A stretch of 13,492 nucleotides of DNA. Origin: Ichthyophonus hoferi (Eukaryota; Opisthokonta; Ichthyosporea; Ichthyophonida; Ichthyophonidae). The notes under the pieces were generated by a model. That model was not told the origin of the DNA. It made no database searches and was given only the letters and a program-made list of their open reading frames with translations. The stretch covers positions 1 through 13,492 of the forward strand of contig NAOQ01000996.1 in the NCBI GenBank assembly GCA_002751075.1, written 5' to 3'. The position numbers were made by a program, and so were the translations under genes. Within the stretch, counting starts at the first letter, position 1, and every line of letters starts with the position of its first letter. Positions 1 through 10,899 of this stretch are shown here, piece by piece.

Positions 1-72
1 TGTATGTATGTATGTATGTATGTATGTATGTATGTATGTATGTATGTATGTATGTATGTATGTATGTATGTA
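1..72. repeat. (TGTA)n microsatellite, truncated by window edge
   Basis: Eighteen uninterrupted copies of the tetramer TGTA fill the first 72 bases and then decay into TATATAGG. The array begins at the window edge, so its true length is unknown. The purity of the run suggests recent slippage, so it is probably length-polymorphic. Confidence 0.97.
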
Positions 73-2576
73 TATAGGTATATCTTCTATGCGCAGACTT
101 CTTTCCTTTTCTGTTTACCTATTCGTACCTTTTAATAAGTATTAAATTCCTCTAACTAATTCCTCAGAGCTGCATTATGGCAAAAAAAATAAAAAACACT
201 TCCTAGGAATTTTAAATTTTATTACAAATTATATTATAAATTATAAAATATACTATATATATTATTATATATTATACTACATAAATTACTATTTGCAATT
301 TTAAATAATCATTAGTATAATAAACCTGTAATAAATTCGGAATTACCGAAGATGTTTATTTAGTAATTATAAATTATAATTATTTTTTATTTGTTAACTA
401 TCATTGGTGAGAGTAAGATTTGCATACATATTTTGCGTCAAAATTAAATATTGATGTAATTGTAATTACAAAATCATTGATACTCGACTAAGTTTCAAGA
501 TTTATTATATATTATATTATAAACGCTATGTTTATTGTTTATGATTATAAAAAATTCTTAATTAAAACCTTTGTATAAAGTGGTAGTTTATTAGGTTAGA
601 ATATGTAATAATTATAATTGTAATATTAATTATTAATAATTGTAATTGTTATTTTTAATCAATGATTATTATTGGTAATATTTATAATTATCTTTTTGGT
701 GTCCAAAACTAAATAGTGATACATTTATAGTAAAGATAATTGAGATTAAATTCTATAACTCGATAATATAGTATGCCCATATATCCCAACATAATTAAAA
801 CTTCAATCACTTTTCAGTGGCCTAAAAAATTATTATAATTAAGAACACTTAATTAGGTTGTTTAATAGCGAATGTATCCAATCATATCTTAATTTTTAGT
901 TAGAACTGGGATGTTTCTGGTTTATTTTAACTGCAAAGTTGATTTTTGTCTCTGGCTTAGCTGCGCATTCCTGACTTTTACATAGACAACATAAGATAGA
1001 AATAGAAATGAGGTAAAAGATAATTTAGGTATACTAGTTTATGTAAGTGGATGCCTAATTAGACTAGCAATTAATTTGAATAAATAAATTTAAGGAATTG
1101 AGAGTGTATCTTTATTTTAGTTACATATTGCTAATGATCCTTTCTCTCTTCTCCGGGGTTTTTATCAACACTCTTTTAGTTGATGGTTGATTAATTACCA
1201 TCAATTTAATTATTCATGATGAATAAATCTGTTATCAATTTGATTACATAGGCTAATAGGTTAGAACTCGACTTCTTATGATTGTAATGATAATGGCAAG
1301 TTTAATTTATTGGTCAAGGATATAGTTAATCAAAAATAATTTTGATCCAAGCATTGATAGAATTCATCAACAACTACTTTATGATTCTTGTACCCAAGCA
1401 GCTTCAACTATGGTCATAGTTAAACTAAAGCCAGAATATTAATTTAGTTTATATCTTAAATCTAGAGGTATGGAGACCCATCTATTCAACAGATTCGTCA
1501 GTGAGTCCAATTGGTGATACTCGATATATAATCCCATTGATAAATGCCGTCATAATTTCTTGATGGAAGAAATCGCTTGCTATCTCTATTACTAAAAAAA
1601 ATATTTCAAATTAAGTAGAACTACCTTGCAGGTATACTTATTGGACTGTCTTCTAGTAGGCTATGAAGTAATCCCTTACAAACATTACTGCGTATACTTT
1701 TATATTTGATTGCAACCAGTGCAAATACATTATATTAGGTCACTATTATATTATAGCTGTAATAGTTATTGTGTTTATATATTCAACTATGTCAAAAACA
1801 GAAGTGTTCTCTAAACAGATTTTGGGTAAGAACTACATAATTGGGTTTCAATTATCTATTAGAAATATTTGTTTGTTATATAGATAATCTATGTAATAAC
1901 GATAAACTGGCGTGATACTGAACTGTATTGAGCGCAAATTGGTTACTTAACGAATTGGAAGGGTTAAATAATGACAGTTTAATATTAATTTATATATTAC
2001 TAAAATTATAAATTGCTTTAATACACGAGCATACAAGCTAGGATCTGACATAAATTAAATTGGCAGTGGCGGAGCAAGTCATCGGGATTGAACTTGTTTA
2101 CTAGTCTGGGTAAATTGGTTTTCAAGTCGAATTCGGTTTGTTGAATAGTAGTTGATATTCTTTTGTTGCATTTACTCCAATTTTAAGCCTTTCAGAATCT
2201 ACAGTATTAACAGAAATAAATACTTGTTAAAACAAGAATATTTAATTAACTTAGGTATTTTTTTATATAGCCATAGACATTTAATATTATTAACAATTAT
2301 TATTCCATATGCAGACTGAAAAAATAGTTGGTGTAATCTATTGGACTTAAACGGCAATCCAAGATTCTGTCAAAATAAAACCAGCCAGTGGTGCAACTGT
2401 ATAATAAGCTATTTTAGGTCGTATATTTTGAGATCCAGATAACACATTGCTTAGGAACCCTGCCTAAAACAAGTCCTTCTGACTTGATTAATAAAAAAAA
2501 TACGTCTTAGCATACATGTACTCCGTGTATGCAAAAATACATGTTTAAACGCCTTTTAATTCGGTATCCTGCCTCT
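73..2576. other. AT-rich intergenic spacer without a recognisable gene
   Basis: No frame longer than a few dozen codons is open here and no RNA gene was recognised. The stretch 200-340 is nearly pure A/T. Short perfect inverted repeats occur: TTGATGG at 1180-1186 pairs with CCATCAA at 1198-1204, and AACTATG at 1406-1412 pairs with CATAGTT at 1415-1421 across a 2-base centre. GCATACA at 2510-2516 pairs with TGTATGC at 2526-2532. A pyrimidine-rich patch lies at 1139-1155. None of these is tied to a known element. Confidence 0.6.
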
Positions 2577-2960
2577 TTATAAACCAATATAGGTCACAGG
2601 AACGCTCGTGCCTCTACTTATTATTCCCAACAATACCTTTTCAGTGTCAGTAGTATCTGTGGTTTGCAGGATGAATACATGTTTATGATAAAAATATGCT
2701 ACTATATATATGCTGATATATCTGTTCCTTTCTTCTTCTATGCAAGCTTTCCATTTGTCTTGGTCATGATCTAGCCCTAAGAGTTTCATATAGAAAGATA
2801 GTTGGTTTATATCTTTGGTTCCTGCCGATAGATTTGTATTATTGGTTTTGCTATTTCCGGTAAGTTCACCTGGTTGGAGTTTTCTAATCGTGTGCGTGTT
2901 CAGAACCGTAAAAAATGCCGGTATATCTAGCTTCCTTTTATACTTGCAACTGGAAAAATT
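2577..2960 (-). other. Unrecognised minus-strand open frame, possible exon or coding relic
   Basis: The minus strand is open for 127 codons between stops, from 2960 down to a TAA at 2579-2577. This is long for DNA this AT-rich, although the patch is locally more GC-rich than its surroundings. The only sizeable start is an internal Met that leaves 70 residues. A good acceptor (pyrimidine run then CAG, the AG being at 2951-2950) would start an exon at 2949. A donor-like AAAG|GTATTG would end one near 2637. The translation is mixed polar and hydrophobic, with a charged segment (DHDQDKWKACIEEERNR) and then an aromatic stretch. I do not recognise a family. It could be a host exon, a decayed transposon fragment, or chance. 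Confidence 0.2.
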
Positions 2961-2969
2961 TCAAGATGC

Positions 2970-3600
2970 CAAAAGTTTCACCCAGAATATCAATACTTAC
3001 ATATTTACTATATATGATTGATTGTTTATTTTTGACTGATTCAGGTCCTACTTCATCATATGCATAATGATGTGTTAATAATGCTATATTTTAACTGATA
3101 AAGCTATATCTAACAAAAATTATTAAGATAACACCATTAATTTTTAAATTGATATTGTGTAAAAACATTGAAATTAATAATATATATCTATATATATAAA
3201 TAAGCTACTATATTTTTTGGGTTAGAGTACTGTGTAAGTCATTGTTTCAGTTGCAGTTAGCACCATAAAATCATACGAAATTGCATGATAAAATCGGTAA
3301 TGATGGTGAATAACGTGATCGCAAGCGATTACAATTTCCAATCAGAAATGCTGGTCTCAACATCATTATCTGTGGATATATGATTATTTTTCGCTAGTGT
3401 ACTCGGAAAATACAAATTAGTGTACGATCTCATAATAACTAAAATGGGGATTCTAAAATAAAAATAATAAAAATACGCGGATCAACATAATAATGAATTA
3501 TAATACTCATGATTATATATCTACATCTCAAGATATACAGAATGAAAATCTGTTTACAACAATATAGATATATATATATGGGGTATACTGTATCTTATTA
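2970..3600. other. AT-rich spacer, no gene seen
   Basis: No frame worth reporting. An imperfect short inverted repeat, GTGATCGC then GCGATTAC, lies at 3315-3332 with a 2-base centre. A (TA)n run lies near 3568-3578. Confidence 0.5.
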
Positions 3601-3604
3601 GCAA

Positions 3605-3760
3605 AAAGGTCTCTGTAACAGGACTATTGCATATAATTCTGCAGTAAAGTTGAATTATGATACTATGTTTTAAATTTCATCTTTTGCTTATAATTGTCAG
3701 CTGTCATTCAAGTTGGATCAGAAAAAAATTGTATCACACTGAAATCAACATTATTGGCAA
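3605..3760 (+). repeat. Unnamed interspersed repeat, copy 1 (most diverged)
   Basis: This copy shares an ordered set of short blocks with the copies at 4077 and 4673. They are a CTGT-rich start, TTCTGCAG, a GCTTATAATTG-like segment, CAGCTG, and the closing motif CTGAAATCAACA at 3739-3750. It is too diverged for a confident boundary, and the start is estimated by eye. There is no open frame, so it is treated as a non-coding repeat. Confidence 0.4.
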
Positions 3761-4076
3761 TTATAAACCTTTTTGCTTAATTAATTAATTCTTAACCTGT
3801 GTAATATGCAAATAGTATGTTATTAGAAATATATTAAAAAATAATTTTATAGTTTTGTATTATAAGAGTAAAATTTGAAGAAAATAAAATAAAAAGTAAA
3901 AGATACTAATTTAAACAAAATTTCAGGCAAAAATAAAGATAGTTTTAATTATAGAGTTATGAATTATAATATTATCTTGTACTCTAACAGACAGTTAAGT
4001 GTGGCTTGACACATTTGTCAATTATAACTATATATAAAACAGACAAAATAAATAAAGTTCTAATTTTCTGATTGTA

Positions 4077-4260
4077 AGATGCTATATTTAGGAAGTCCAA
4101 AAAGGCTTTGTCTGAGAGATTTGGGAGATTCTTGATTCTGTGCTGATAATAAATAAAAACTATATAGTTTTTACCTAAATGCTCTGCTTGAAATAGTTGA
4201 CTGCTATCCTGAACATGGATGAGATAATTACTGTACAATCTGAAATCAACATAACCAATC
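4077..4260 (+). repeat. Unnamed interspersed repeat, copy 2
   Basis: This copy starts with ATGCTATATTTAGGAAGT and ends with CTGAAATCAACATAA at 4240-4254, both nearly the same as in the copy at 4673. Between these anchors are matching blocks in the same order (TAAATAAAA, TATA-TTTTA, TGACTGCTATC). An 84-codon minus-strand frame (3984-4238) crosses it. That frame is not kept in the other copies and is judged fortuitous. No terminal inverted repeats, pol III boxes or target-site duplications were recognised, so the class is unknown. Confidence 0.55.
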
Positions 4261-4672
4261 TATTACATTATGCAAGTTGACATTAAAATGTAATGTGTTT
4301 TTTAATATTAATCAAAGCATAATAAATAATATTTTTAGTCATAATAAATTCCGAATAGGTATGAAACTATTCTTGTATATCCTTGTTTAGGCTTTCCACT
4401 ACTAAGTGCAATATTTTAAAAAATTAATATATGCACATCCTTTTTCATTTCCCTTTTTTTTTGTTTATTAAACAATATTAGCGTATACGTGTAAACACAA
4501 TAAATACTACTTTAATTTCAAGTAATAAAAGCAATTTTTTCTGCTCAATATAACTAAATTTACAATATGAGTGAAAAATAGACTGAATCTCAATTAATCA
4601 ACTACTTAATAATAGATAATAAATATTAAGAAAGTCTGTTTAATTAATAAAATTGTTAAGTAATTTATACAA

Positions 4673-4880
4673 AATGCTCTATTTAGGAAGTATGGAAGGG
4701 TGCAGCCTGTGCCATGATTATTTCCTTGTTTTTCTGCAGCTGTACTAAATAAAATTCTGTTGCTTTTATATAATTTTATGCTTGCTATTGAAATTGCAGC
4801 TGCTATCTATAATAATTGAGATAGTAGACATAACACTGTGATATAGTTACTACAGCACAGGCTGAAATCAACATAAACTT
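4673..4880 (+). repeat. Unnamed interspersed repeat, copy 3
   Basis: This copy begins ATGCTCTATTTAGGAAGT and closes with CTGAAATCAACATAA at 4862-4876, in the same orientation as the copy at 4077. It is somewhat longer internally and carries CTGCAGCTG and a GCAGCTGCTATC block that align with the other copies. The closing motifs of the three copies are spaced 501 and 622 bases apart. That fits either an old tandem array with indels or three insertions of one family. Confidence 0.55.
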
Positions 4881-5600
4881 GATTAATGTCCATGTGCGTT
4901 TATATTCATAAGTCAACCTCTATCTTTGTGTGTTATGTGCATAAAGGGGTTATAATGGGAATTTGAAAGGCTAAATATGTGTTCAATAATCAGTATATAT
5001 AGAATTAAAAAACTAGACCTACTTAGAAAAATAAAGGAAATGAAGGAAATCAATACACAAATCTAGTGCTCATTTCAGTTTGCGTCGTTATGATTTTACC
5101 CGTCTTTGTATGGCAGCTACAATTAAAAATAGAAAATTAAATAAAAGCAAATGAATTTTATTCAATAATAACTGTCGAAAAGCAAAAGGTGGATCCTGTC
5201 ATGTACTGAACCTTTATTAGAAGTCACTATTTCTTTGTAGAATGTATGTAGAGTTTTACACACACTCCCAACCCCCAGGGGTGTTGCAAATGTCTGCTAC
5301 GAAGGTATTTATTATGAACTTTTGTTTTCTTTCATACTCGTATCTTATCATATCTTGACTTAGTTTTGCTATCTTGTTGGCGTAACTTACAGATGTTCCA
5401 TCAATCTATTAGGTTGGAAGATATTACCTAACTAATCAATCCTGAGCCACTTAATTTTAAGTACTTACGATTTAAAGGTACAATCGCAATTAACGGTCTT
5501 GTAACAATCTTTTTATAATTAGTAAATATAGCAAACTATATAGATTACTTAGTCATTTGATGGTATGAATAGCCTATTCGCAAGTAATTAATTAGTTTGT
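4881..5600. other. AT-rich spacer, no gene seen
   Basis: Nothing codes here. One notable short structure is an imperfect 18-base palindrome at 5269-5286 (CAAC-CCCCAGGGG-TGTTG), unusually GC-rich for this neighbourhood. No terminal repeats of a transposon were found. Confidence 0.5.
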
Positions 5601-5672
5601 ATTACGTATTACAAGAGGTTTTCACCCATGTGGTGTATGTGGCTATCCTTGACACCTAGTGTAAACTGTTGA

Positions 5673-5960
5673 AACGGCATAAATATAGAGAAAACATACC
5701 CTGTCTTCATTTTAAGCCATTGCCCTGACAATGGTGGGTGCATGTGGCAGACTAGCGCAAAAAAAAGTAGAAGTATTGTCTCAACCACACAATGGTTAAT
5801 TTATACCATTCTAAACGCATGCTATGCAGTGAGGCTGAATTCAAATAAAATTATATACCTAATATGGTATGCAGGGATTAATCTCAATCTAAATGTGGGT
5901 TCCAGTGGCTTGGCCACGCGCTCAAGACGTCCAGTCAGTGAAAGTGTGAAAGTGTGAAAG
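5673..5960 (+). other. GC-richer patch with a possible decayed LINE 3' fragment
   Basis: The frame beginning at 5888 reads SKCGFQWLGHALKTSSQ before a stop at 5939-5941. The W-L-G-H-x-L core resembles the W[LI]GH[VAT]LR motif near the C-terminus of many non-LTR retrotransposon polyproteins. Immediately after it the 8-mer TGAAAGTG is repeated 2.75 times (5939-5960). Some LINE families carry short tandem repeats at their 3' end, though normally after a longer 3' UTR. A second plus frame is open for 95 codons (5673-5957) but matches nothing I know. CCATTG (5717-5722) and CAATGG (5729-5734) form a hairpin. The LINE reading rests on about ten residues and is weak. Confidence 0.22.
5939..5960. repeat. 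Short 8-base tandem repeat (TGAAAGTG)2.75
   Basis: Two full copies and six bases of a third copy of TGAAAGTG, all perfect. It lies directly after the LINE-like peptide frame. It may be a retrotransposon tail or an independent microsatellite. Confidence 0.85.
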
Positions 5961-6314
5961 GGCTTATTTCTGCGGTAGTCATGGAATTAATTAATAGGTA
6001 ATTCTAATGTCTTTAATAGAGAGAAGAAAGTAATAAGACATGGGAATGGATGTATATATATATATTCTATTTCAGGAATCCTAAGATAGTGAGATGCACT
6101 AAGAATTTAATGTGATATTATAGTTAGTATATGTAGTGTGGGCTTATCATAAATTTTTATAACATTTTAATTACCATGAATTTGGAAAATTAACTATAAC
6201 TCAGCAGCCAATCTTTGTGTGACTGAAAATCCAGTGTAAAATTGTGATGAGCAAAATAGCTATAAGTATCATAGCATACCAAAAATTTAATTGTATATGA
6301 ACTAATAGTTAGTT
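5961..6314. other. AT-rich spacer, no gene seen
   Basis: No coding signal. It holds a (TA)7 run at about 6051-6064 followed by a pyrimidine run and CAG that resembles a splice acceptor, but no exon-like open frame follows. Confidence 0.5.
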
Positions 6315-6580
6315 AAACACCTCTAAAACCTCCAGGGTTTAAAATGATTTTATTAATATCAATAGAGTCTCCCACCAATAAATTCACAGAAGACAAAATG
6401 AACTAATTGTAGTAGATAAAATAATAACATGGTAGATCGAATACTTAGCTATGCCAAACTTAAGCTGAAGTTTTAAGAAACACCTGTAGGAAGAGGTGTC
6501 GTGTTTTATAATTATACATATTTTTCCCGTTAAAAAAAGATATAGGTTTTGTAATGCAAATTTTTTATTATGTTATTTTT
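6315..6580 (+). repeat. Tandem duplication upstream of rps5, copy 1
   Basis: This segment aligns with 6781-7050 at a constant offset of 466-468 bases. Anchors shared in order include AGGGTTT (6334), CCAATAAA (6375), GATAAAAT (6415), CTTAAGCT (6459), CTGTAG (6484), AGGTGTC (6494), AGATATAG (6538) and ATGCAA (6554). Substitutions between anchors are frequent but indels are few, as expected for an old duplication rather than chance. Further right the match fades after a T-rich insertion. It has no open frame. Confidence 0.7.
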
Positions 6581-6780
6581 GATATTTAAACCCTGAACCC
6601 TTTCTAGATAAATTTTTTTCCACGAACAATGGATTGCTGCCGGAAATTTAATCACATATTAAATGTAAATATATAGAAATATATAAAAACTTATAAGAGT
6701 TTATGGAAATATACAGTTATATATTTTATGAAACAATGAAGTTTTCAATTAAAACAAGTAAAACATTATTTAACCTAATC

Positions 6781-7060
6781 AAATACCAATAAAAATCCCA
6801 AGGGTTTTTAAACGGTTATATTCGTCACAATAAAACCATCACCAATAAAAAAAACAAAACACTAATGAGTTAATTATAACCGATAAAATCTTCACGTGGC
6901 GGATCTAACCTTACGTAAGTCGGGCTTAAGCTAGGTTGTGAAAACATATCTGTAGTAAAAGGTGTCCTGTTGTGTACCCGTATTCCTTTTCCTCGTCAAA
7001 GTAGGAGATATAGCTTTGGTATGCAATTTTTTTAATTTTTTTTTATGTTTATGTGCTTAC
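6781..7060 (+). repeat. Tandem duplication upstream of rps5, copy 2
   Basis: This is the partner of 6315-6580 with the same ordered anchors: AGGGTTT at 6801, CCAATAAA at 6842, GATAAAAT at 6882, CTTAAGCT at 6925, CTGTAG at 6950, AGGTGTC at 6960, AGATATAG at 7006 and ATGCAA at 7021. It ends roughly 660 bases before the S5 start codon, so it could contribute upstream regulatory sequence. It carries a pyrimidine-rich run (TTCCTTTTCCTCG, 6983-6995) of the kind used as start sites by ribosomal protein genes, though this is not strong evidence. Confidence 0.7.
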
Positions 7061-7140
7061 TAGCTTTATTTTTTTAAACCAAAAGTTATATTACTTCAGA
7101 TTTATCGTGGATGCAGATTAATTCCTTTGAGAAACATCGG

Positions 7141-7440
7141 ATATTTTTTTTTTTCCCTCTTTCAATTCTTCAGCAATTTTTAACTTGAAACGGAAGATGA
7201 TCCATCGATCGATCGATGCCAATAAAAAATATACAAAAAATAAATAATAAATCCAGCAACATCAATATACGTTGTATATCGGAAAAATATCATCCATCAA
7301 AATTGTGGAGAAATCAATTTATGGCAAATTTTTATCCCACCTGGATTTTTATAAAATCCACATCTAGAAATTAAAACATGACTACGTACATCATCGTTCG
7401 TTTTTGGGAATGCATTCACAATCATCCTTTCACCATATTA
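7141..7440. promoter_or_regulatory. Upstream region of rps5 with a CGAT palindrome and a hairpin
   Basis: This gene-free stretch holds a long pyrimidine tract ending in CAG (7144-7173), which could be a splice acceptor or a pyrimidine-type initiator. A perfect 16-base palindrome CATCGATCGATCGATG lies at 7203-7218. A hairpin pairs TGGATTTT (7342-7349) with AAAATCCA (7353-7360) over a 3-base loop. ATCGAT cores are known in Drosophila as DREF/BEAF-type promoter sites of housekeeping genes. A regulatory role here is inference from position. Confidence 0.3.
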
Positions 7441-7458
7441 CCTTCGACCAGGCTGCTC

Positions 7459-7466
7459 TATATATA
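7459..7466 (+). promoter_or_regulatory. TATA-like motif, candidate core promoter of rps5
   Basis: TATATATA in the context CTC-TATATATA-CTAAAC would place transcription start near 7490. A second candidate, TATATATATAAA at 7587-7598, lies about 26 bases before an initiator-like TCATTA (7611-7616). In DNA this AT-rich both may be accidental. Neither start has an obvious 5' terminal oligopyrimidine tract, so the true start remains open. Confidence 0.25.
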
Positions 7467-7693
7467 CTAAACACTTCTGTGTTGGACGGAAAAGTTTCGC
7501 CAACATTTAAACACGTTTACACCTACACACCTACACAGATAATTAACAGGTCAATGGTGCGCCCATACCTTTCATACATTTAATAATATATATATAAACA
7601 TTGACATGTTTCATTACATTAAACAACCAAAGTAACAATGCATCTACCGTTACTGCCCATTTACATCTAGAGTACAACCACCCAATTATTGAT

Positions 7694-7716
7694 GTTTTGT
7701 TTTTCTGCCCATGCAG
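7694..7716 (+). other. 3' splice site of a 5'-leader intron of rps5
   Basis: A pyrimidine-rich run (TTTTGTTTTTCTGCCC) followed by ATGCAG ends 7 bases before the initiator ATG. It is a stronger acceptor than that of the first coding intron. The leader exon lies upstream at an unknown place. A modest donor, AA|GTAACA at 7632, would give an 85-base intron. A leader intron close to the start codon is common in animal ribosomal protein genes. Confidence 0.6.
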
Positions 7717-7723
7717 ATATATC

Positions 7724-9595
<1,872 letters not shown>

Positions 9596-9597
9596 TT

Positions 9598-9603
9598 AAT
9601 AAA
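9598..9603 (+). promoter_or_regulatory. Poly(A) signal of rps5
   Basis: AATAAA begins two bases after the stop codon. With cleavage 10-30 bases on and a T/GT-rich stretch at about 9631-9640, the 3' UTR would be only some 20-35 bases. A very short 3' UTR fits a highly expressed ribosomal protein mRNA. Confidence 0.75.
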
Positions 9604-10600
9604 TATAATTTTATCGGTTTTAATTATCGACTTTGTATTTCATTATTATTATGATTTTTTCTTGTATATTAGAATCATAAATGGATGGTAAGTTTTAGAA
9701 ATCAAAAAGTGTTTTTGAATATTTTACATTGTTAACTCATTGAATATTTGAAGGTGTATTATAATAGAATGTTTAAGAAGAAGTTTTATTGAGATTAAGT
9801 AGCAATAATTGGGTATATTAACTATTTTTATATATTAAAGTTGTGATGGGTTATTGCTTAGTTTACTTCTGGTAATTATTAATGTTTTTGGGCTGTTATG
9901 TTTGGTTGTTGGTAGATATTTGTAGTTTTTAATACTTACTGTATAAAGTATTTTGAATGGGTCGGCGTCTATATTTTTAAATTTCAGGATAATAGGGCAT
10001 AAATTTATCGAGTTTCTTTCAGTGGCATGTCAAGTTATTTAATATTATATATGTGGTACTAATGCGATTGGTTAGTAGCATTTTTATATTTTAAGATTGT
10101 TTGTTAAGACTAATAAAGTTGGTTAGTTAACTTTTAAGATATGTTCCGAGTGTTTTTTTTTTTTTTTTTGTAGTTGCTTTTATGCCCAAGAAGTTAAATT
10201 ATTCATTAACTTGTTAGTGGATGATATGAAAACCATCGTGGCTCTGAAAATTCCATTTAGATATAGAGATTTTTAGTATTCGAAAATAACGGCAAACTGT
10301 GGTAAGTGTATAATTGGATTGAATTACAATATTTATGAGGAATTAGGTGAGCTAGATGTTGAACAATAATATTATACAGTGTAGATGGACATATCATATG
10401 TTAAATGAAAAAGTTAAAAAATTAAAAAGAGATGAAATGGAAAGTTGGATTCAGAAGCTATAATATTTTGGTTTTATTGTTAGGGAGACGTAGTTGCCCA
10501 TTCCGAGCCCACAATATATATATGTATAAAACGTATATATACAAAATGCCACATTTGTACTACTTATAATCCAATATAGTGTGTAAATACTGTATTTCTG
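9604..10600. other. AT-rich spacer downstream of rps5, no gene seen
   Basis: Long T-rich stretches without an open frame of note. A 17-base T run lies at 10153-10169. It could be the antisense poly(A) of an old insertion, but no duplication flanks it convincingly. Confidence 0.5.
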
Positions 10601-10601
10601 C

Positions 10602-10663
10602 CAGTATATATATACTGAAGTTGTCCACTGGTTTCTTGCTATAGTCGTGCAGACTAGCAAGAA
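10602..10663. repeat. Perfect palindrome followed by a 9-base-pair hairpin
   Basis: CAGTATATATATACTG (10602-10617) is a perfect 16-base palindrome. Sixteen bases later TTCTTGCTA (10633-10641) pairs exactly with TAGCAAGAA (10655-10663) across a 13-base loop. The two together could be a recombination or transposon-end remnant, or simply a fold in AT-rich DNA. Confidence 0.7.
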
Positions 10664-10800
10664 TAAGAGTATGAAAGTTAAAAAATTGTTTATAAAAATA
10701 GTTTTTGTAAATATTTTTACCTTAACTCTATAGTCTCTTGTTTCTCTTGTCTAAAGAATGTATAGGAAGGCATTTTTAAATATTTGTTCACATACTTTTT

Positions 10801-10881
10801 ATTAAATTAGAATCATTGGAATGGCCTAAGTTTTATGCTTTTCATTAAATTAAAATGATTGGAATGACAAGTTTTATGGCC
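10801..10881 (+). repeat. Imperfect 43-base tandem duplication
   Basis: ATTAAATTAGAATCATTGGA starts the first copy at 10801, and ATTAAATTAAAATGATTGGA starts the second at 10844. Both continue into AATG, AAGTTTTATG and similar blocks. There are only a few differences, so the duplication is fairly young. A smaller duplication (ATGAATT twice) follows at 10883-10896. Confidence 0.8.
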
Positions 10882-10899
10882 TATGAATTATGAATTATA

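Noticed and set aside
1482-1610. Minus-strand frame of about 42 codons after an acceptor-like T run and AG (1593-1592)
   Set aside because: An opening of this length is expected by chance in a window this size, and a second frame is open over the same bases.
2064-2395. CAGTGGCGGAGC at 2064 and CAGTGGTGCAAC at 2385, resembling hAT-type transposon ends
   Set aside because: Both point the same way. No matching inverted end (CCACTG with extension) or 8-base target duplication was found nearby.
2815-3021. 68-codon plus-strand frame, hydrophobic
   Set aside because: It is largely the antisense of the longer minus-strand frame at 2577-2960 and has no family match.
3984-4238. 84-codon minus-strand frame
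   Set aside because: It lies across copy 2 of the three-copy repeat. The frame is not kept in the other copies and the product matches nothing known to me.
10153-10169. 17-base T run as the antisense poly(A) of a retroposed copy
   Set aside because: No gene-like sequence or target duplication adjoins it. T runs are common in this DNA.
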